A DNA stretch of 64,000 nucleotides. It comes from Phytomonospora sp040655735. Its GTDB lineage: Bacteria; Actinomycetota; Actinomycetes; Mycobacteriales; Micromonosporaceae. Both the position numbers and the translations under genes were made by a program. The notes beneath the pieces were generated by a model. The model ran no database searches and was not told where the DNA came from. It was given only the letters and a program-made list of their open reading frames with translations. The stretch lies in NCBI RefSeq assembly GCF_040655735.1, contig NZ_JBFAKK010000009.1, positions 1-64,000 on the forward strand, in the 5' to 3' direction. Below, one piece after another: positions 52,505 through 61,122 of the stretch. Position 1 is the stretch's first letter; every line of letters starts with the position of its first letter.

Positions 52505-52539
52505 CGGCCGTCCCGGGGTCCACAGTCCCGGGGCGGCCG
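52505..52539. terminator. hairpin terminator after the M23 gene
   Basis: CGGCCGTCCCGGG pairs with CCCGGGGCGGCCG around a loop of about 9 bases. It lies 17 bases after the stop, between two converging genes. Confidence 0.75.
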
Positions 52540-52593
52540 GTTCGCTCTTCGAAGGTCACTTCCCTAAACGTCGCGTGTCACGCAGGCAGGTTG

Positions 52594-52627
52594 CCCCGGC
52601 CGGCCGGTCCTCCCAGGCCGGCCGGCC
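52594..52627. terminator. hairpin downstream of the secreted subtilisin gene
   Basis: CCGGCCGGCCGG and GGCCGGCCGGCC arms surround a short loop. It follows the minus-strand protease gene by about 36 bases and probably ends its transcript. Confidence 0.6.
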
Positions 52628-52662
52628 GAGGCCCTCACCTCACTTCACCTCGTCCCCGTGCC

Positions 52663-55600
52663 CTACTTCAGCCCCCAGGAGTCGATCGTCGTCTGCTTCG
52701 ACGTGTTGCCCTGGTCGTCCACAGTGGTCATGCGGACCGAGACCGAGGTCGCCCCCGCCGGGTGGTTCAGCGTCGCCGCTCCCGTGTCGGCGTATCGGAC
52801 GACCTTGACGGACTTCCAGGTCGCTCCGCCGTCGTAGGACACCTCGAAGGTCAGCGCCTTCGTCTTCGTGCGCACCGCTCCGGTGTGGTCGACCGTCAGG
52901 GCGACGACCTGCGGGACACCGCGCTTGGCGTACCCGTTCTCGACGCCGGAGGCGTTGAGGCGCACGGCGTTGAGGGTCTGGTCGACCATGGTGGTGACCG
53001 GCGCCGTCTGGAAGGTCCACTCTCCCGTCGACTTCGACGCGATCGACGCCCACGGCACCTCGCGTTCCACCGAACACGTCAGCGTGATCGTCCCGGCCGC
53101 GTCGGCGGGGATGTCACCGCCGTGCACGCAGGCCCGGCCGGTGTCGTCCATCAGCGTCGTGCCGTTGAGCGTCATGGTGGTGGTTCCGGTGAAGAAGACA
53201 TTCGTGCTCGTCACGATCCGGCCGTCGGGTCCGGTGAACATGGGGATGGACAGCAGGATCCTGCTGCCGATGTGCGGGTCGTTCACGCGGGTCGCCCCGG
53301 TGCCCGGGGGCAGGCCGACGGTCAGCGGGGCGCGGTTCCAGCGCAGCGCGATCGCCTGCCCCGCCTGGTAATCGGCGATATGGTCGGAGTGCTCGAAGGC
53401 CTCCTCGCCTTCGATCTCGCTTTGGAACATCATCCCGCTGGACCACGTTCCCGGCGTGAAGTACACGGTCCGGCCGCCCGGGACGGGCTGGGCGACCGCC
53501 ACGGTGCCGGATCCGCCGTCCTCGCTGAGGTCGGAGTAGTAGACGAGCGCGGTGCCGGACACGCCCTGGCTGTCGTACCGGGCGTCCTGGCGGCCGAGTT
53601 CGGCGTCGGCCACTTCGACGGTGATCGCGGGCGTGCGGTGGTAGCGGTAACCGAGGTTGTACTGCCAGGTGTGGGCCGGGTCCTGCGGCAGCACACTGGC
53701 GGTCATCACGACGTCGAACAGGTACACGCCCAAGTCGTCGCCGGGAATCGTGTACGCCTCGGGCGCCAACGCCCCGTAGATGTAGATGCCGCCGTTCTCG
53801 ACAGGTTGCAGGACCTCGAAGACGCCGATGTCCCGGTAGTCCGGTTCGCCGCGATCCGTGAGGCGCACGGAAACCGGGGCCGCGTCGCTCCCGTCGACCA
53901 CCTGCACGGTGTCCGCAGTGACGTGCACGGGAAGCGTGAAGTGCGTGACGGCGCCATGGTCGTCGGTGAGCATGCCCGCCGCGAAGTAGTCCCCCGGCGG
54001 CACACGGAAGTCGACGGAGCCGTCGGGGCCGTACGTCTCGGGGTAGTAGGTCGTGCCGGTGGCCTTGTCGACATAGGACACGTTCAGGTCGGTGACGCCG
54101 CGCCCGGCCGGGGCCGTCCCGGTGACGTGCGCCTTGTACAGCTCCGGTTCGACGGTGACGCCGACCGGGGTACGCACGACGTGGTCGCCGGCGTCGGCCA
54201 CCAGAACCGCGCCGTGGGTGCCGATCGCGCCGCCCACTGCCGCGCTCAACGCGACCGTGGCCCGCGCGGTTCCGCCCGCCGGAATGGTCAGGCTGCCCGG
54301 GCTGACACCGAACAGGTCGGCGGTGGTCGCCGAGGTGATCGCCAACTGCACCGTCACGTCCACAGTGGACGTGTTGCGGTAGGTGACGGTCTTCTCCTTG
54401 CGGGAACCGTCGTCCGGGTACGTCACCGTCGGGAAACTGATCGTCGCGTCCTCGGCGTACACGGTCGCCCCGATCGCGGCGGCGACGTCCACGCGGCCCG
54501 CGCCCGTGGTGTAGACACCGACGTCGTCGAGCCCCTTGGCGCTGCCCATGAGCGCGGCCTTGAGCTGCGCCCCGCTCCAATCGGGATGGTGCTGCTTGAG
54601 GATCGCGGCGGCCCCGGCGACATGCGGGGTGGCCATCGAGGTGCCGTCGTGCGCGACGTATCCGCCGGTGCCGGCCTCGGCGGCCGAGATGGCGACGCCG
54701 GGCGCGGAGATGTCGGGCTTCACCGCGTAGTCACCCAGGCGCGGTCCCCTGCTGGAGAAGTAGGCGGGCTCGTCCTGCTTGTCGACCGCGCCGACCGTCA
54801 GCGCCGCGTCGGCCGAGCCGGGCGACTCGATGGTCCGGTCACCGCCCGCGTTTCCCGCGGCGATGGTGAACAGGGTGCCGTAGCGCGCGGACAGCTCGTT
54901 CACGGCCAGAGCCATCGGGTCGGTGCCGTCGCTGAACTCACCACCGAGGCTCATGCTGATCGTCGACGCGCCTTGGCCCGCCGCCCATTCCATGCCGTCG
55001 ACGATGCCGCTGTAATAGCCGGAACCGTCGTCGCCCAGGACCTTGCCGACGAGGAGCTTCGCGCCCGGCGCGACGCCCTTGTAGCGGCCTTGGGAGGCCG
55101 CTCCGGTACCTGCGACGGTGGACGCCACGTGGGTGCCGTGGCCGTGCCCGTCGACGGCTTCGGGCGAGGATCCGGTGAAGTCCTTCGCCTGCGCGACCTG
55201 GTCCTTCAGATCGGGGTGCGTGGGGTCGTACCCGGTGTCGAGGACGGCGACGGTGACGCCGGTGCCGTCGTAACCGGCCTGCCAGGCGATCGGCGCGCCG
55301 ATCTGCGGGACGCTCTGTTCGAGAAGGATCTCGGCCTTGGCGTCGAGCCAGATGTGCTTCACGTCAGCGGACAGGGCGCGATTCTCGCCGGTGGGGGCGA
55401 TGCGCTCCCACAGCTCGTCGGCGCCCTCGGCGGTGACGGTGAGCGCCCGGGCGTCGATGCTGTCCAATTCACGGCCATCGACTGACAGGCCGGAACCGGT
55501 CGCGGCGGAACGGAACGCTCCGCTGTCGGCCGGGTCGCCGTCGGCTCCCTGAATGATGACGGGGAGAGCGGCGCCGTCCGCGTACCCGTCGGCGATCAGG

Positions 55601-55908
55601 CCGCTGACGTCGAAGAGGGCGCGGTCGAGCAGGCCGCGGTTGACCAGCGGCGCCGCGTCGAGGGGCAGAAGGCCCGTACCCGAACGGATGTAGCCGATGT
55701 GTTCGCGGCCGTCGGCGGGGAGGTAGACATAGTCGCCGCCGGCGTTGACGAGGACTCTGTCGCCGGTGATCAGGGTGACGACGTGGGCCTGGCCGTCGGC
55801 CGGCGCGGCGAGCGGTGACCCGCCGGAGTCTGGGGCCGCCTGGGCCGGGGTGGCCGCGACGGTGGCGGCCAGCAGCCCGAGGGCGGCGAGGGTCGAACGG
55901 ATTCGCAT
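52663..55908 (-). CDS. secreted subtilisin-like serine protease (S8)
   Basis: The product is 1081 residues. The ATG at 55908 has AGGAG 6 bases upstream; a TTG at 55938 is less likely. A signal peptide ending near TPAQAAPDS is followed by a propeptide-like region (about 35-195) and an S8 catalytic domain with Asp in VLDTGYDPTHP (near 221), His in GHGTHVAS (near 254), oxyanion Asn in AAGNAGG (near 348) and Ser in GTSMATPHVAG (near 423). About 600 C-terminal residues hold beta-rich, unassigned domains. It is about three times the length of a minimal subtilisin, as in other large actinomycete secreted proteases. Likely extracellular protein degradation. Confidence 0.95.
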   Translation of the reverse strand: MRIRSTLAALGLLAATVAATPAQAAPDSGGSPLAAPADGQAHVVTLITGDRVLVNAGGDYVYLPADGREHIGYIRSGTGLLPLDAAPLVNRGLLDRALFDVSGLIADGYADGAALPVIIQGADGDPADSGAFRSAATGSGLSVDGRELDSIDARALTVTAEGADELWERIAPTGENRALSADVKHIWLDAKAEILLEQSVPQIGAPIAWQAGYDGTGVTVAVLDTGYDPTHPDLKDQVAQAKDFTGSSPEAVDGHGHGTHVASTVAGTGAASQGRYKGVAPGAKLLVGKVLGDDGSGYYSGIVDGMEWAAGQGASTISMSLGGEFSDGTDPMALAVNELSARYGTLFTIAAGNAGGDRTIESPGSADAALTVGAVDKQDEPAYFSSRGPRLGDYAVKPDISAPGVAISAAEAGTGGYVAHDGTSMATPHVAGAAAILKQHHPDWSGAQLKAALMGSAKGLDDVGVYTTGAGRVDVAAAIGATVYAEDATISFPTVTYPDDGSRKEKTVTYRNTSTVDVTVQLAITSATTADLFGVSPGSLTIPAGGTARATVALSAAVGGAIGTHGAVLVADAGDHVVRTPVGVTVEPELYKAHVTGTAPAGRGVTDLNVSYVDKATGTTYYPETYGPDGSVDFRVPPGDYFAAGMLTDDHGAVTHFTLPVHVTADTVQVVDGSDAAPVSVRLTDRGEPDYRDIGVFEVLQPVENGGIYIYGALAPEAYTIPGDDLGVYLFDVVMTASVLPQDPAHTWQYNLGYRYHRTPAITVEVADAELGRQDARYDSQGVSGTALVYYSDLSEDGGSGTVAVAQPVPGGRTVYFTPGTWSSGMMFQSEIEGEEAFEHSDHIADYQAGQAIALRWNRAPLTVGLPPGTGATRVNDPHIGSRILLSIPMFTGPDGRIVTSTNVFFTGTTTMTLNGTTLMDDTGRACVHGGDIPADAAGTITLTCSVEREVPWASIASKSTGEWTFQTAPVTTMVDQTLNAVRLNASGVENGYAKRGVPQVVALTVDHTGAVRTKTKALTFEVSYDGGATWKSVKVVRYADTGAATLNHPAGATSVSVRMTTVDDQGNTSKQTTIDSWGLK

Positions 55909-55988
55909 GTCGCTCCTAGCGCTAAGGGGATAGTCCAATGTGGACAGACGACGCGCGGCGCGATGGCCTCGCGCGTCGTCGGTCCAGG

Positions 55989-57020
55989 TCAGGTGGTGTC
56001 GCCGGCCTTGTCGACGATGCCGGAGTCGAGGCGGATCGTGACGTACTCGACCTCGCCCTTCTTAGCCCGCACGTTCCCCTGGTCCGGCCCGTAGGTGTGG
56101 TCGGCGGCGTAGAGGGTGCGGCGGCCGACGTACTCGTGGGTGTCGGGGTCGAGGAGGAGCTGCACCTCGAACCAGCCGTCGAGGACCACGCTGACCGCGA
56201 CGGCCTTGCGGCCCTCGATCTCGATGATCTCGTCTCGCTGGACGACGCCCGGGATCAGCGCGGCGGCCTGCCACAGCGCCGAGGTCACGTCGGGGGGCAG
56301 GACGCCGATCTGCAGGATCGAACTGATGTTGCTGTACAGGGCGAGGTTCCACTCCTCCTCGGTCTTCGGCTCGAAGGAGAAGGGCATGGCGTGGTCCAGG
56401 CGCATCCGGTTCGGGTCGGCCAGCTCTTCGCGCAGCGCGGCCAGGAGCTCCTGCGGGTCGGTGGGCAGCGCCATCAGGAACGGGAGCCGGTTGTCCAGGA
56501 CCAGTTCCTCGACGCGCTCGGTCTCCTGGGGGCCGGCCACCTTCGTGCCGTCGATCTTCTCCCACCATTCACGGGTGACCGGCGGCCCCGACCATCGGTA
56601 GTGCTCGGCGAGCGGACCGGGCTCCTGCGACCAGTACTTGGTGTAGGTCCACTGGTCGGGTCGGGGATCGGTCCACTCCTGCGTGGCGGCGTGCGCTGCC
56701 GCGAGGCGGAACGTCGCGGCCACCGGCGTCTCCGCCGAGGGCTGCTGGGTCGCGACGACGTCGGCTCCCGCGCCGGGCTCGCCGGACAGCAGGCCGAAGC
56801 CGCCGGTCGCGGCGCCCGCCGCGACGGCCGCCGCGGCGAGGACGGATGCGGTGACGAGGGCGAAACCGCGGCGCGGGCGGCGAACCGGCCGCTGTGGAGG
56901 TTGCATCTCGGTCATGAGGAACTCCTGGATCTGGCGGTGGCGGTGCGTGGACAGGCCCCGGTCCGCCGGGTCCGGCAGCAGCCGGGCCAACTCGTCGCGG
57001 TCGTCGTGTTCTCTGGTCAT
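55989..57020 (-). CDS. CU044_5270-like membrane-anchored protein paired with an ECF sigma factor
   Basis: The product is 343 residues. The ATG at 57020 overlaps the sigma factor stop (ATGA). A short cytoplasmic N-terminus (about 1-45) is followed by one membrane helix (about 48-72, ALVTASVLAAAAVAAGAAT) and a soluble extracytoplasmic domain. Architecture and coupling to a sigma factor match the CU044_5270 family of actinobacteria. It may act as an anti-sigma-like or signal-sensing partner, but no zinc-binding anti-sigma motif is visible. The specific function is unknown. Confidence 0.8.
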   Translation of the reverse strand: MTREHDDRDELARLLPDPADRGLSTHRHRQIQEFLMTEMQPPQRPVRRPRRGFALVTASVLAAAAVAAGAATGGFGLLSGEPGAGADVVATQQPSAETPVAATFRLAAAHAATQEWTDPRPDQWTYTKYWSQEPGPLAEHYRWSGPPVTREWWEKIDGTKVAGPQETERVEELVLDNRLPFLMALPTDPQELLAALREELADPNRMRLDHAMPFSFEPKTEEEWNLALYSNISSILQIGVLPPDVTSALWQAAALIPGVVQRDEIIEIEGRKAVAVSVVLDGWFEVQLLLDPDTHEYVGRRTLYAADHTYGPDQGNVRAKKGEVEYVTIRLDSGIVDKAGDTT

Positions 57021-57664
57021 CGGGTGTTCTCCTGTGCGAACCGGACCGCATTCGTGCGGTCTCTTCTTGTCTGTCCGGGACGGGCGGCCGGTTCCCGGAT
57101 TTCTTCGGCCTTCTTCGCGACCGGCGAGAGCCCACCGGCGTCGACGAGTCCGGCGAGCTTCCGGCGGGCCCGCGAGAGGCGCGAGCGGACGGTGCCGACG
57201 GGCACGTCGAGGGCCTGCGCGGCTTCGGCGTAGCCGAGCCCGGACCACACGCACAAGGTGAGGACTTCGCGTTCGTTCTTGCGCAGGCGGGCCATGGCCC
57301 GGCGGACCAGGGCGAGGCGCTCGCGTTCGTACATGGTGGTGGCCACACCGTCGGCGTGGTCGGGTTCCGGGCCGGGCCTCGGGAGGCGCGCCATCGCGGC
57401 GGAATGGCGGCGTGCGGCGCGGCGGACGTTGCGGGCGACGTTCGTGGCGACGCCGTAGAGCCAGGCGCGCAGCGGGCCGGCGTCCTCGTCGGGGTCGACG
57501 CGTTCGCGAAGTCGCCACGCTTCGAGGAAGGTCAGGGACACGACGTCCTCGGCGGTGGACCAGTCGCCGGTGAGGCGGTAGGCGTGGTGGTGGATGGCGC
57601 GGGCGTACTCGCCGAAGAGGTCGCGGAAAGCGTCGCGGTCGCCGGCCCGTATTCGGGCACGCAT
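57017..57664 (-). CDS. ECF-like RNA polymerase sigma factor
   Basis: The product is 215 residues. Region 2 (about 10-75) has DRDAFRDLFGEYARAIHHHAYRL and DVVSLTFLEAWR; region 4 (about 115-170) has ALVRRAMARL and YAEAAQALDVPVGTVRSRLSRARRKL. An extra C-terminal tail of about 40 residues follows. The ATG at 57664 is chosen; a GTG at 57676 is in frame, and neither has a clear ribosome binding site. It is translationally coupled to the membrane protein that follows, the usual sigma/partner layout. Confidence 0.9.
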   Translation of the reverse strand: MRARIRAGDRDAFRDLFGEYARAIHHHAYRLTGDWSTAEDVVSLTFLEAWRLRERVDPDEDAGPLRAWLYGVATNVARNVRRAARRHSAAMARLPRPGPEPDHADGVATTMYERERLALVRRAMARLRKNEREVLTLCVWSGLGYAEAAQALDVPVGTVRSRLSRARRKLAGLVDAGGLSPVAKKAEEIREPAARPGQTRRDRTNAVRFAQENTR

Positions 57665-57777
57665 GGTCGGTTTCACGGTGGCTGCTGTCCGGCGCACCCG
57701 CGGAGTTCCATGAGGTGGGTCACAGTCGCCGCGGGTGCGATTGCCGCCAGGTCAGGGCGACGGGAAGCGGGCGGGGT

Positions 57778-59022
57778 TCACCGGGGCGTTCGGTCCGCCG
57801 GAGGCTGATCGGGCCACGCGACGGCGTAGTCGGTGCCGCGTCCGGTGCCGATGCGGGCGTAGCGCAACAGCTCGGGAACGATGCCGGAGGCTCCGTGGCC
57901 CCAGCCGAGACCGGGTTCGAGGTCGCCGGGTTTCTCGTGGTCGTAGTTGGACCAGCGGACGCCCTCGGCGTCGACGATCGCGCGCTCGATGAGGTCGTCG
58001 GCGAGAACGTCGGTGAACTCGGCGGCGCCGTGGCGGCCTTCGGCGACGAGGTCGCAGCCGAGGGCGAGCACACCGGCGGTGCCGCAGCACCGGGCGACGT
58101 TGTCCCAGAAGCCCGGCCACTTGCGCGCAGGGAGGCCGGAGTGGGTGATGGTGTGCCAGCAGCGGTCGACGAGCACCGACCACGCTGGGTCGCCGGTGAT
58201 CCGCGCCAGGTGGCGGAAGAGCTGGGCGTCGCCGGCGGCTCCCGCGCACCACCCGTAGGCGCAGCGCTCGTCGAGGGACTTGCCGGCGTCGCTGTTGCGG
58301 GCGATGAGGAGGCCCTCGGGGCCGTCGGCCTCGTCGTGGGAGAGCACTTCGGCGACGGCGGCCAGGGCCAGTTCGGTGAGGTCGGGCCGGTCGGCGGCGG
58401 CTCCCGCGGAGGCGAGGGCGAAGGCGTTGCCGACGGCGCCGTGCGCCATGTGCCGGACATGTCTCGGCGAATCGGCGCGGATTCTCCAGTTCACACCGTG
58501 TTCGGTCCGCTCGGCCTCGGCCGCCATGGACTCGGCGGCCGTGACCGCCAGTGCGAGGTCCCCGCACACCAGCGCGCCGAGGATGACGCCGGCGTTGCCG
58601 TAGAGGATCTCGACCATGCCCGCCCAGCGGCCGTTCTCGGCGAGTTCGCCGACCTTGGCCAGCGCGGGAGCGACGGCGGCGCGGCTGGCGGAGTCGTCGA
58701 GTCGTTCGCCGACGGCGCGGAGGACGAGGGCCTTCCCCATCGCACCGATGTAGAGCCCTCCGTAGCTCTCCTCCCCGACCTCCACGGCGATGTGGCGCGC
58801 CCCGCGCAGGGCCGCGTCGGCGTACCGGTCGTCGCCGAAGTGCCGGTGGCCCTCCAGGAGCGCGCGGACGACACCCTCGGTGCCGAGGTAGAACGCGTCG
58901 AGGTGCGTCTCCGCGCTCGGGACGACGGGCCAGGCGAGACCGGCGTCGGTTTCCCTTGCCTGGCGCAACATCCAGTCGAGTGCGCCGCGTCCGAGTTCCT
59001 CCGCTTTCCCCGCGCGTGTCAT
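57778..59022 (-). CDS. stand-alone LanC-like protein with a CCG zinc motif
   Basis: The product is 414 residues with alpha-barrel-type repeats (GGLYIGAMGKAL, YGNAGVILGAL, MAHGAVGNAFAL, YGWCAGAAGD, CCGTAGVLAL, GHGASGI). These match the LanC fold, in which a zinc site activates Cys for thioether ring closure. The putative ligands are Cys in WCAG (near 256) and Cys-Cys in CCG (near 312), where most LanC proteins have Cys-His-Gly. No lanthipeptide precursor or dehydratase was found nearby. GTG at 59025 is an alternative start. Possible roles: a LanC-like protein of unknown substrate, or a cyclase acting in trans. Confidence 0.85.
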   Translation of the reverse strand: MTRAGKAEELGRGALDWMLRQARETDAGLAWPVVPSAETHLDAFYLGTEGVVRALLEGHRHFGDDRYADAALRGARHIAVEVGEESYGGLYIGAMGKALVLRAVGERLDDSASRAAVAPALAKVGELAENGRWAGMVEILYGNAGVILGALVCGDLALAVTAAESMAAEAERTEHGVNWRIRADSPRHVRHMAHGAVGNAFALASAGAAADRPDLTELALAAVAEVLSHDEADGPEGLLIARNSDAGKSLDERCAYGWCAGAAGDAQLFRHLARITGDPAWSVLVDRCWHTITHSGLPARKWPGFWDNVARCCGTAGVLALGCDLVAEGRHGAAEFTDVLADDLIERAIVDAEGVRWSNYDHEKPGDLEPGLGWGHGASGIVPELLRYARIGTGRGTDYAVAWPDQPPADRTPR

Positions 59023-59236
59023 CACGGGAGTCTTTCATGCCGGGCCGACGGCGTGAGCTCCGCGCGATCGCGGTGACCGCGGCCCTCCGTCCGCCGAGGC
59101 GGCGATCACCGGTGACCCGCGCCGGCGTCGAGGCCGCCCTCGGCGCCGGCACCACCGCTTCTGCACCGTCGACGCGGACTTCCCGAGAGTCGCGGATATC
59201 TCCGAGCGCTCCAGCGGTGACCCCGGCCACACCGGT

Positions 59237-59267
59237 TTGACCTAGACAGCGCTCTAGCTCGTAGGTT
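59237..59267 (+). promoter_or_regulatory. promoter with overlapping operator for the aldo/keto reductase
   Basis: TTGACC (59237-59242) is followed at 19 bases by TAGGTT (59262-59267). Between them lies the dyad CTAGA-CAGCGC-TCTAG (59242-59257), a size and position typical of a TetR-type repressor site. The rest of 59023-59314 shows no gene. Confidence 0.5.
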
Positions 59268-59314
59268 TCGACCGACCGGTGGTCGTGACACCGGCGGACG
59301 GCGAGGAGAAGTCA

Positions 59315-60373
59315 TTGCGATACCGCGTATTGGGTGGAACGGGCATCGAGGTCAGCGCGTACTGCCTCGGGACGATGATGTTCGGGTACATCGGAAACCC
59401 CGACCACGAGGACTGCGCGCGGATCATCCACTCCGCGTTGGACCGGGGAGTCAACTTCGTCGACACCGCCGACATGTACTCCGGCGGCGAGTCGGAGGAG
59501 ATCGTCGGCAAGGCCCTCAAGGGCCGCCGCGAGGACGTGGTGCTGGCCACCAAGGTCCACTTCGGCGTCGGCGAGGGCCCTCTGAGCGAAGCCCCTAACC
59601 GCCGGGGCAACTCGCGGCGCTGGATCGTCGCCGAGGTGGAGAACAGCCTGCGCCGGCTGGGCACCGACTGGATCGACCTCTACCAGATCCACCGGCCCGA
59701 CCCGACCACCGACATCGAGGAGACGCTCTCCGCGCTCACCGACCTTCAGCGGCAGGGGAAGATCCGGGCCTTCGGGTCCTCCACCTTCCCGGCCGACCTG
59801 ATGGTCGAGGCGCAGGCGGTCAGCGACCGGCGGGCCCTCGGCCGGTTCCGCAGCGAGCAGCCGCCCTACTCGATCCTCAACCGCGGCATCGAGAGCGCGG
59901 TGCTGCCGACGGCGCAGAAGTACGGCATGGGCACCTTGGTGTGGAGCCCGCTGGCCTTCGGCTTCCTGACCGGGAAGTACCGCAAGGGCCAGGCGGTTGA
60001 CCTCGCCGACGGTCGCGCGGCCATCCGCCCGAGCCGCTTCGACCCGTCCCTGCCGGAGAACGCCGCCAAGTACGACGCGGTGGAGGAGCTGGTGGTCCTC
60101 GCCGAGGAACTCGGGTGCACGCTGCCGCAACTGGCGATCGCCTTCACCCAGGCGCACCCGGGCGTCACCTCGACGATCCTCGGGCCCCGCACGATGGAGC
60201 AGCTCGACGGCCTGCTCGCCGGCGCCGGCCTCGTGCTGGACGACGCGGTGCTCGACCGCATCGACGCCATCGTGGCACCCGGAAAGAACCTGTGGGACAC
60301 CGACTGGCCGCGACCGGCGCTCACCGACCCCAGGCTGCGCCGCCGCCACGTCGAGGAGCGCACGGCGGGCTGA
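59315..60373 (+). CDS. aldo/keto reductase
   Basis: The product is 352 residues. It has the start pattern RYRVLGGTGIEVS, catalytic Asp/Tyr in FVDTADMYSGGE, Lys in LATKVHF and His in LYQIHRPD, so the AKR tetrad is complete. It should be an NADPH-dependent cytosolic carbonyl reductase; the substrate cannot be told. The TTG at 59315 is chosen because AGGAG lies 6 bases upstream; a GTG at 59279 in the same frame has no clear site. It is monocistronic, with a promoter/operator before and a terminator after. Confidence 0.93.
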   Translation: MRYRVLGGTGIEVSAYCLGTMMFGYIGNPDHEDCARIIHSALDRGVNFVDTADMYSGGESEEIVGKALKGRREDVVLATKVHFGVGEGPLSEAPNRRGNSRRWIVAEVENSLRRLGTDWIDLYQIHRPDPTTDIEETLSALTDLQRQGKIRAFGSSTFPADLMVEAQAVSDRRALGRFRSEQPPYSILNRGIESAVLPTAQKYGMGTLVWSPLAFGFLTGKYRKGQAVDLADGRAAIRPSRFDPSLPENAAKYDAVEELVVLAEELGCTLPQLAIAFTQAHPGVTSTILGPRTMEQLDGLLAGAGLVLDDAVLDRIDAIVAPGKNLWDTDWPRPALTDPRLRRRHVEERTAG

Positions 60374-60376
60374 CGG

Positions 60377-60420
60377 CGGTGGGGGGAGGGGCGGCAGATC
60401 CGCCGGCCCTTCCCCCACCG
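60377..60420 (+). terminator. terminator after the aldo/keto reductase
   Basis: CGGTGGGGGGAGGGGC pairs with GGCCCTTCCCCCACCG around a loop of roughly 12 bases, starting 4 bases after the stop. Confidence 0.8.
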
Positions 60421-61122
60421 GCAACCAGTGGCCGGCGGCCGGCTGCTTGCCGTAAAGCCTTTGTGCTGAAGGTTGCCCTGGCATTGTGGGTGCCGGTACC
60501 GCAAGTTGCCGCGGCCGGATAAGGCGCAGGCGGCGGTCATGGGGGCGACACCGGCGTTGATGCCCCCCGTCGATGCAGACACCGCCGAAGGCCGTCGCGC
60601 CCGCACTATTCCCCCGTTGTGGATGACGAAACTTCACAGCCCGCTTCCTTGCACACCATGTCACCTCATTTGGAATTACCAGCGAATCAGTCGCACGACC
60701 GTCCGACAGAAACGTCCCATATCCCCCATGAGAGCCTTGCGGACTGCAGCGACACTCATTCTCAGACGTCGACCGCCGATTACCGCGCAACAACATTGCT
60801 GCTCTCACCGCTGGATGATCGCGAGCAATTTACGCCCGATCAACCAGCCGCGATGAGCTCAATTGTGACCGGCGGCATTTAATAGCCAGGCCGGCTAACT
60901 GTGCGGCAGCATTTGCAGGCTGGACGGGCTACCCCGGACGAGCAACTGTCGCCACAAAGCCGATGCACAATGGATTTACACGGCGCGACCCAAGCGGTGC
61001 AATAGCATCGACGGGATCGGTCCGGAGCAGCCGCGCGGACGCGAGTGGTTCCGTTCTGCTGCAACGCCTTCGTCGAATACGGGCAACACGCCCGCGCTCG
61101 CCGAAGCGGGAGGAGCGCAACC
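60421..61122. other. gene-poor region upstream of the fatty-acid methyltransferase operon
   Basis: About 700 bases with no supportable gene; the part from 60601 to 60960 is less GC-rich than its surroundings. Short open frames exist but have atypical codon use and no family resemblance. It should carry the promoter of the operon that starts at 61123. A weak dyad TAGCC-N5-GGCTA lies at 60883-60897. Confidence 0.5.

Noticed and set aside
59026..59236. Lanthipeptide precursor next to the LanC-like gene
   Set aside because: No small open frame has a leader-like acidic part with a Ser/Thr/Cys-rich core and a ribosome binding site.
60619..60882. Small 87-residue gene upstream of the methyltransferase
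   Set aside because: No ribosome binding site, atypical codon use and no family resemblance.
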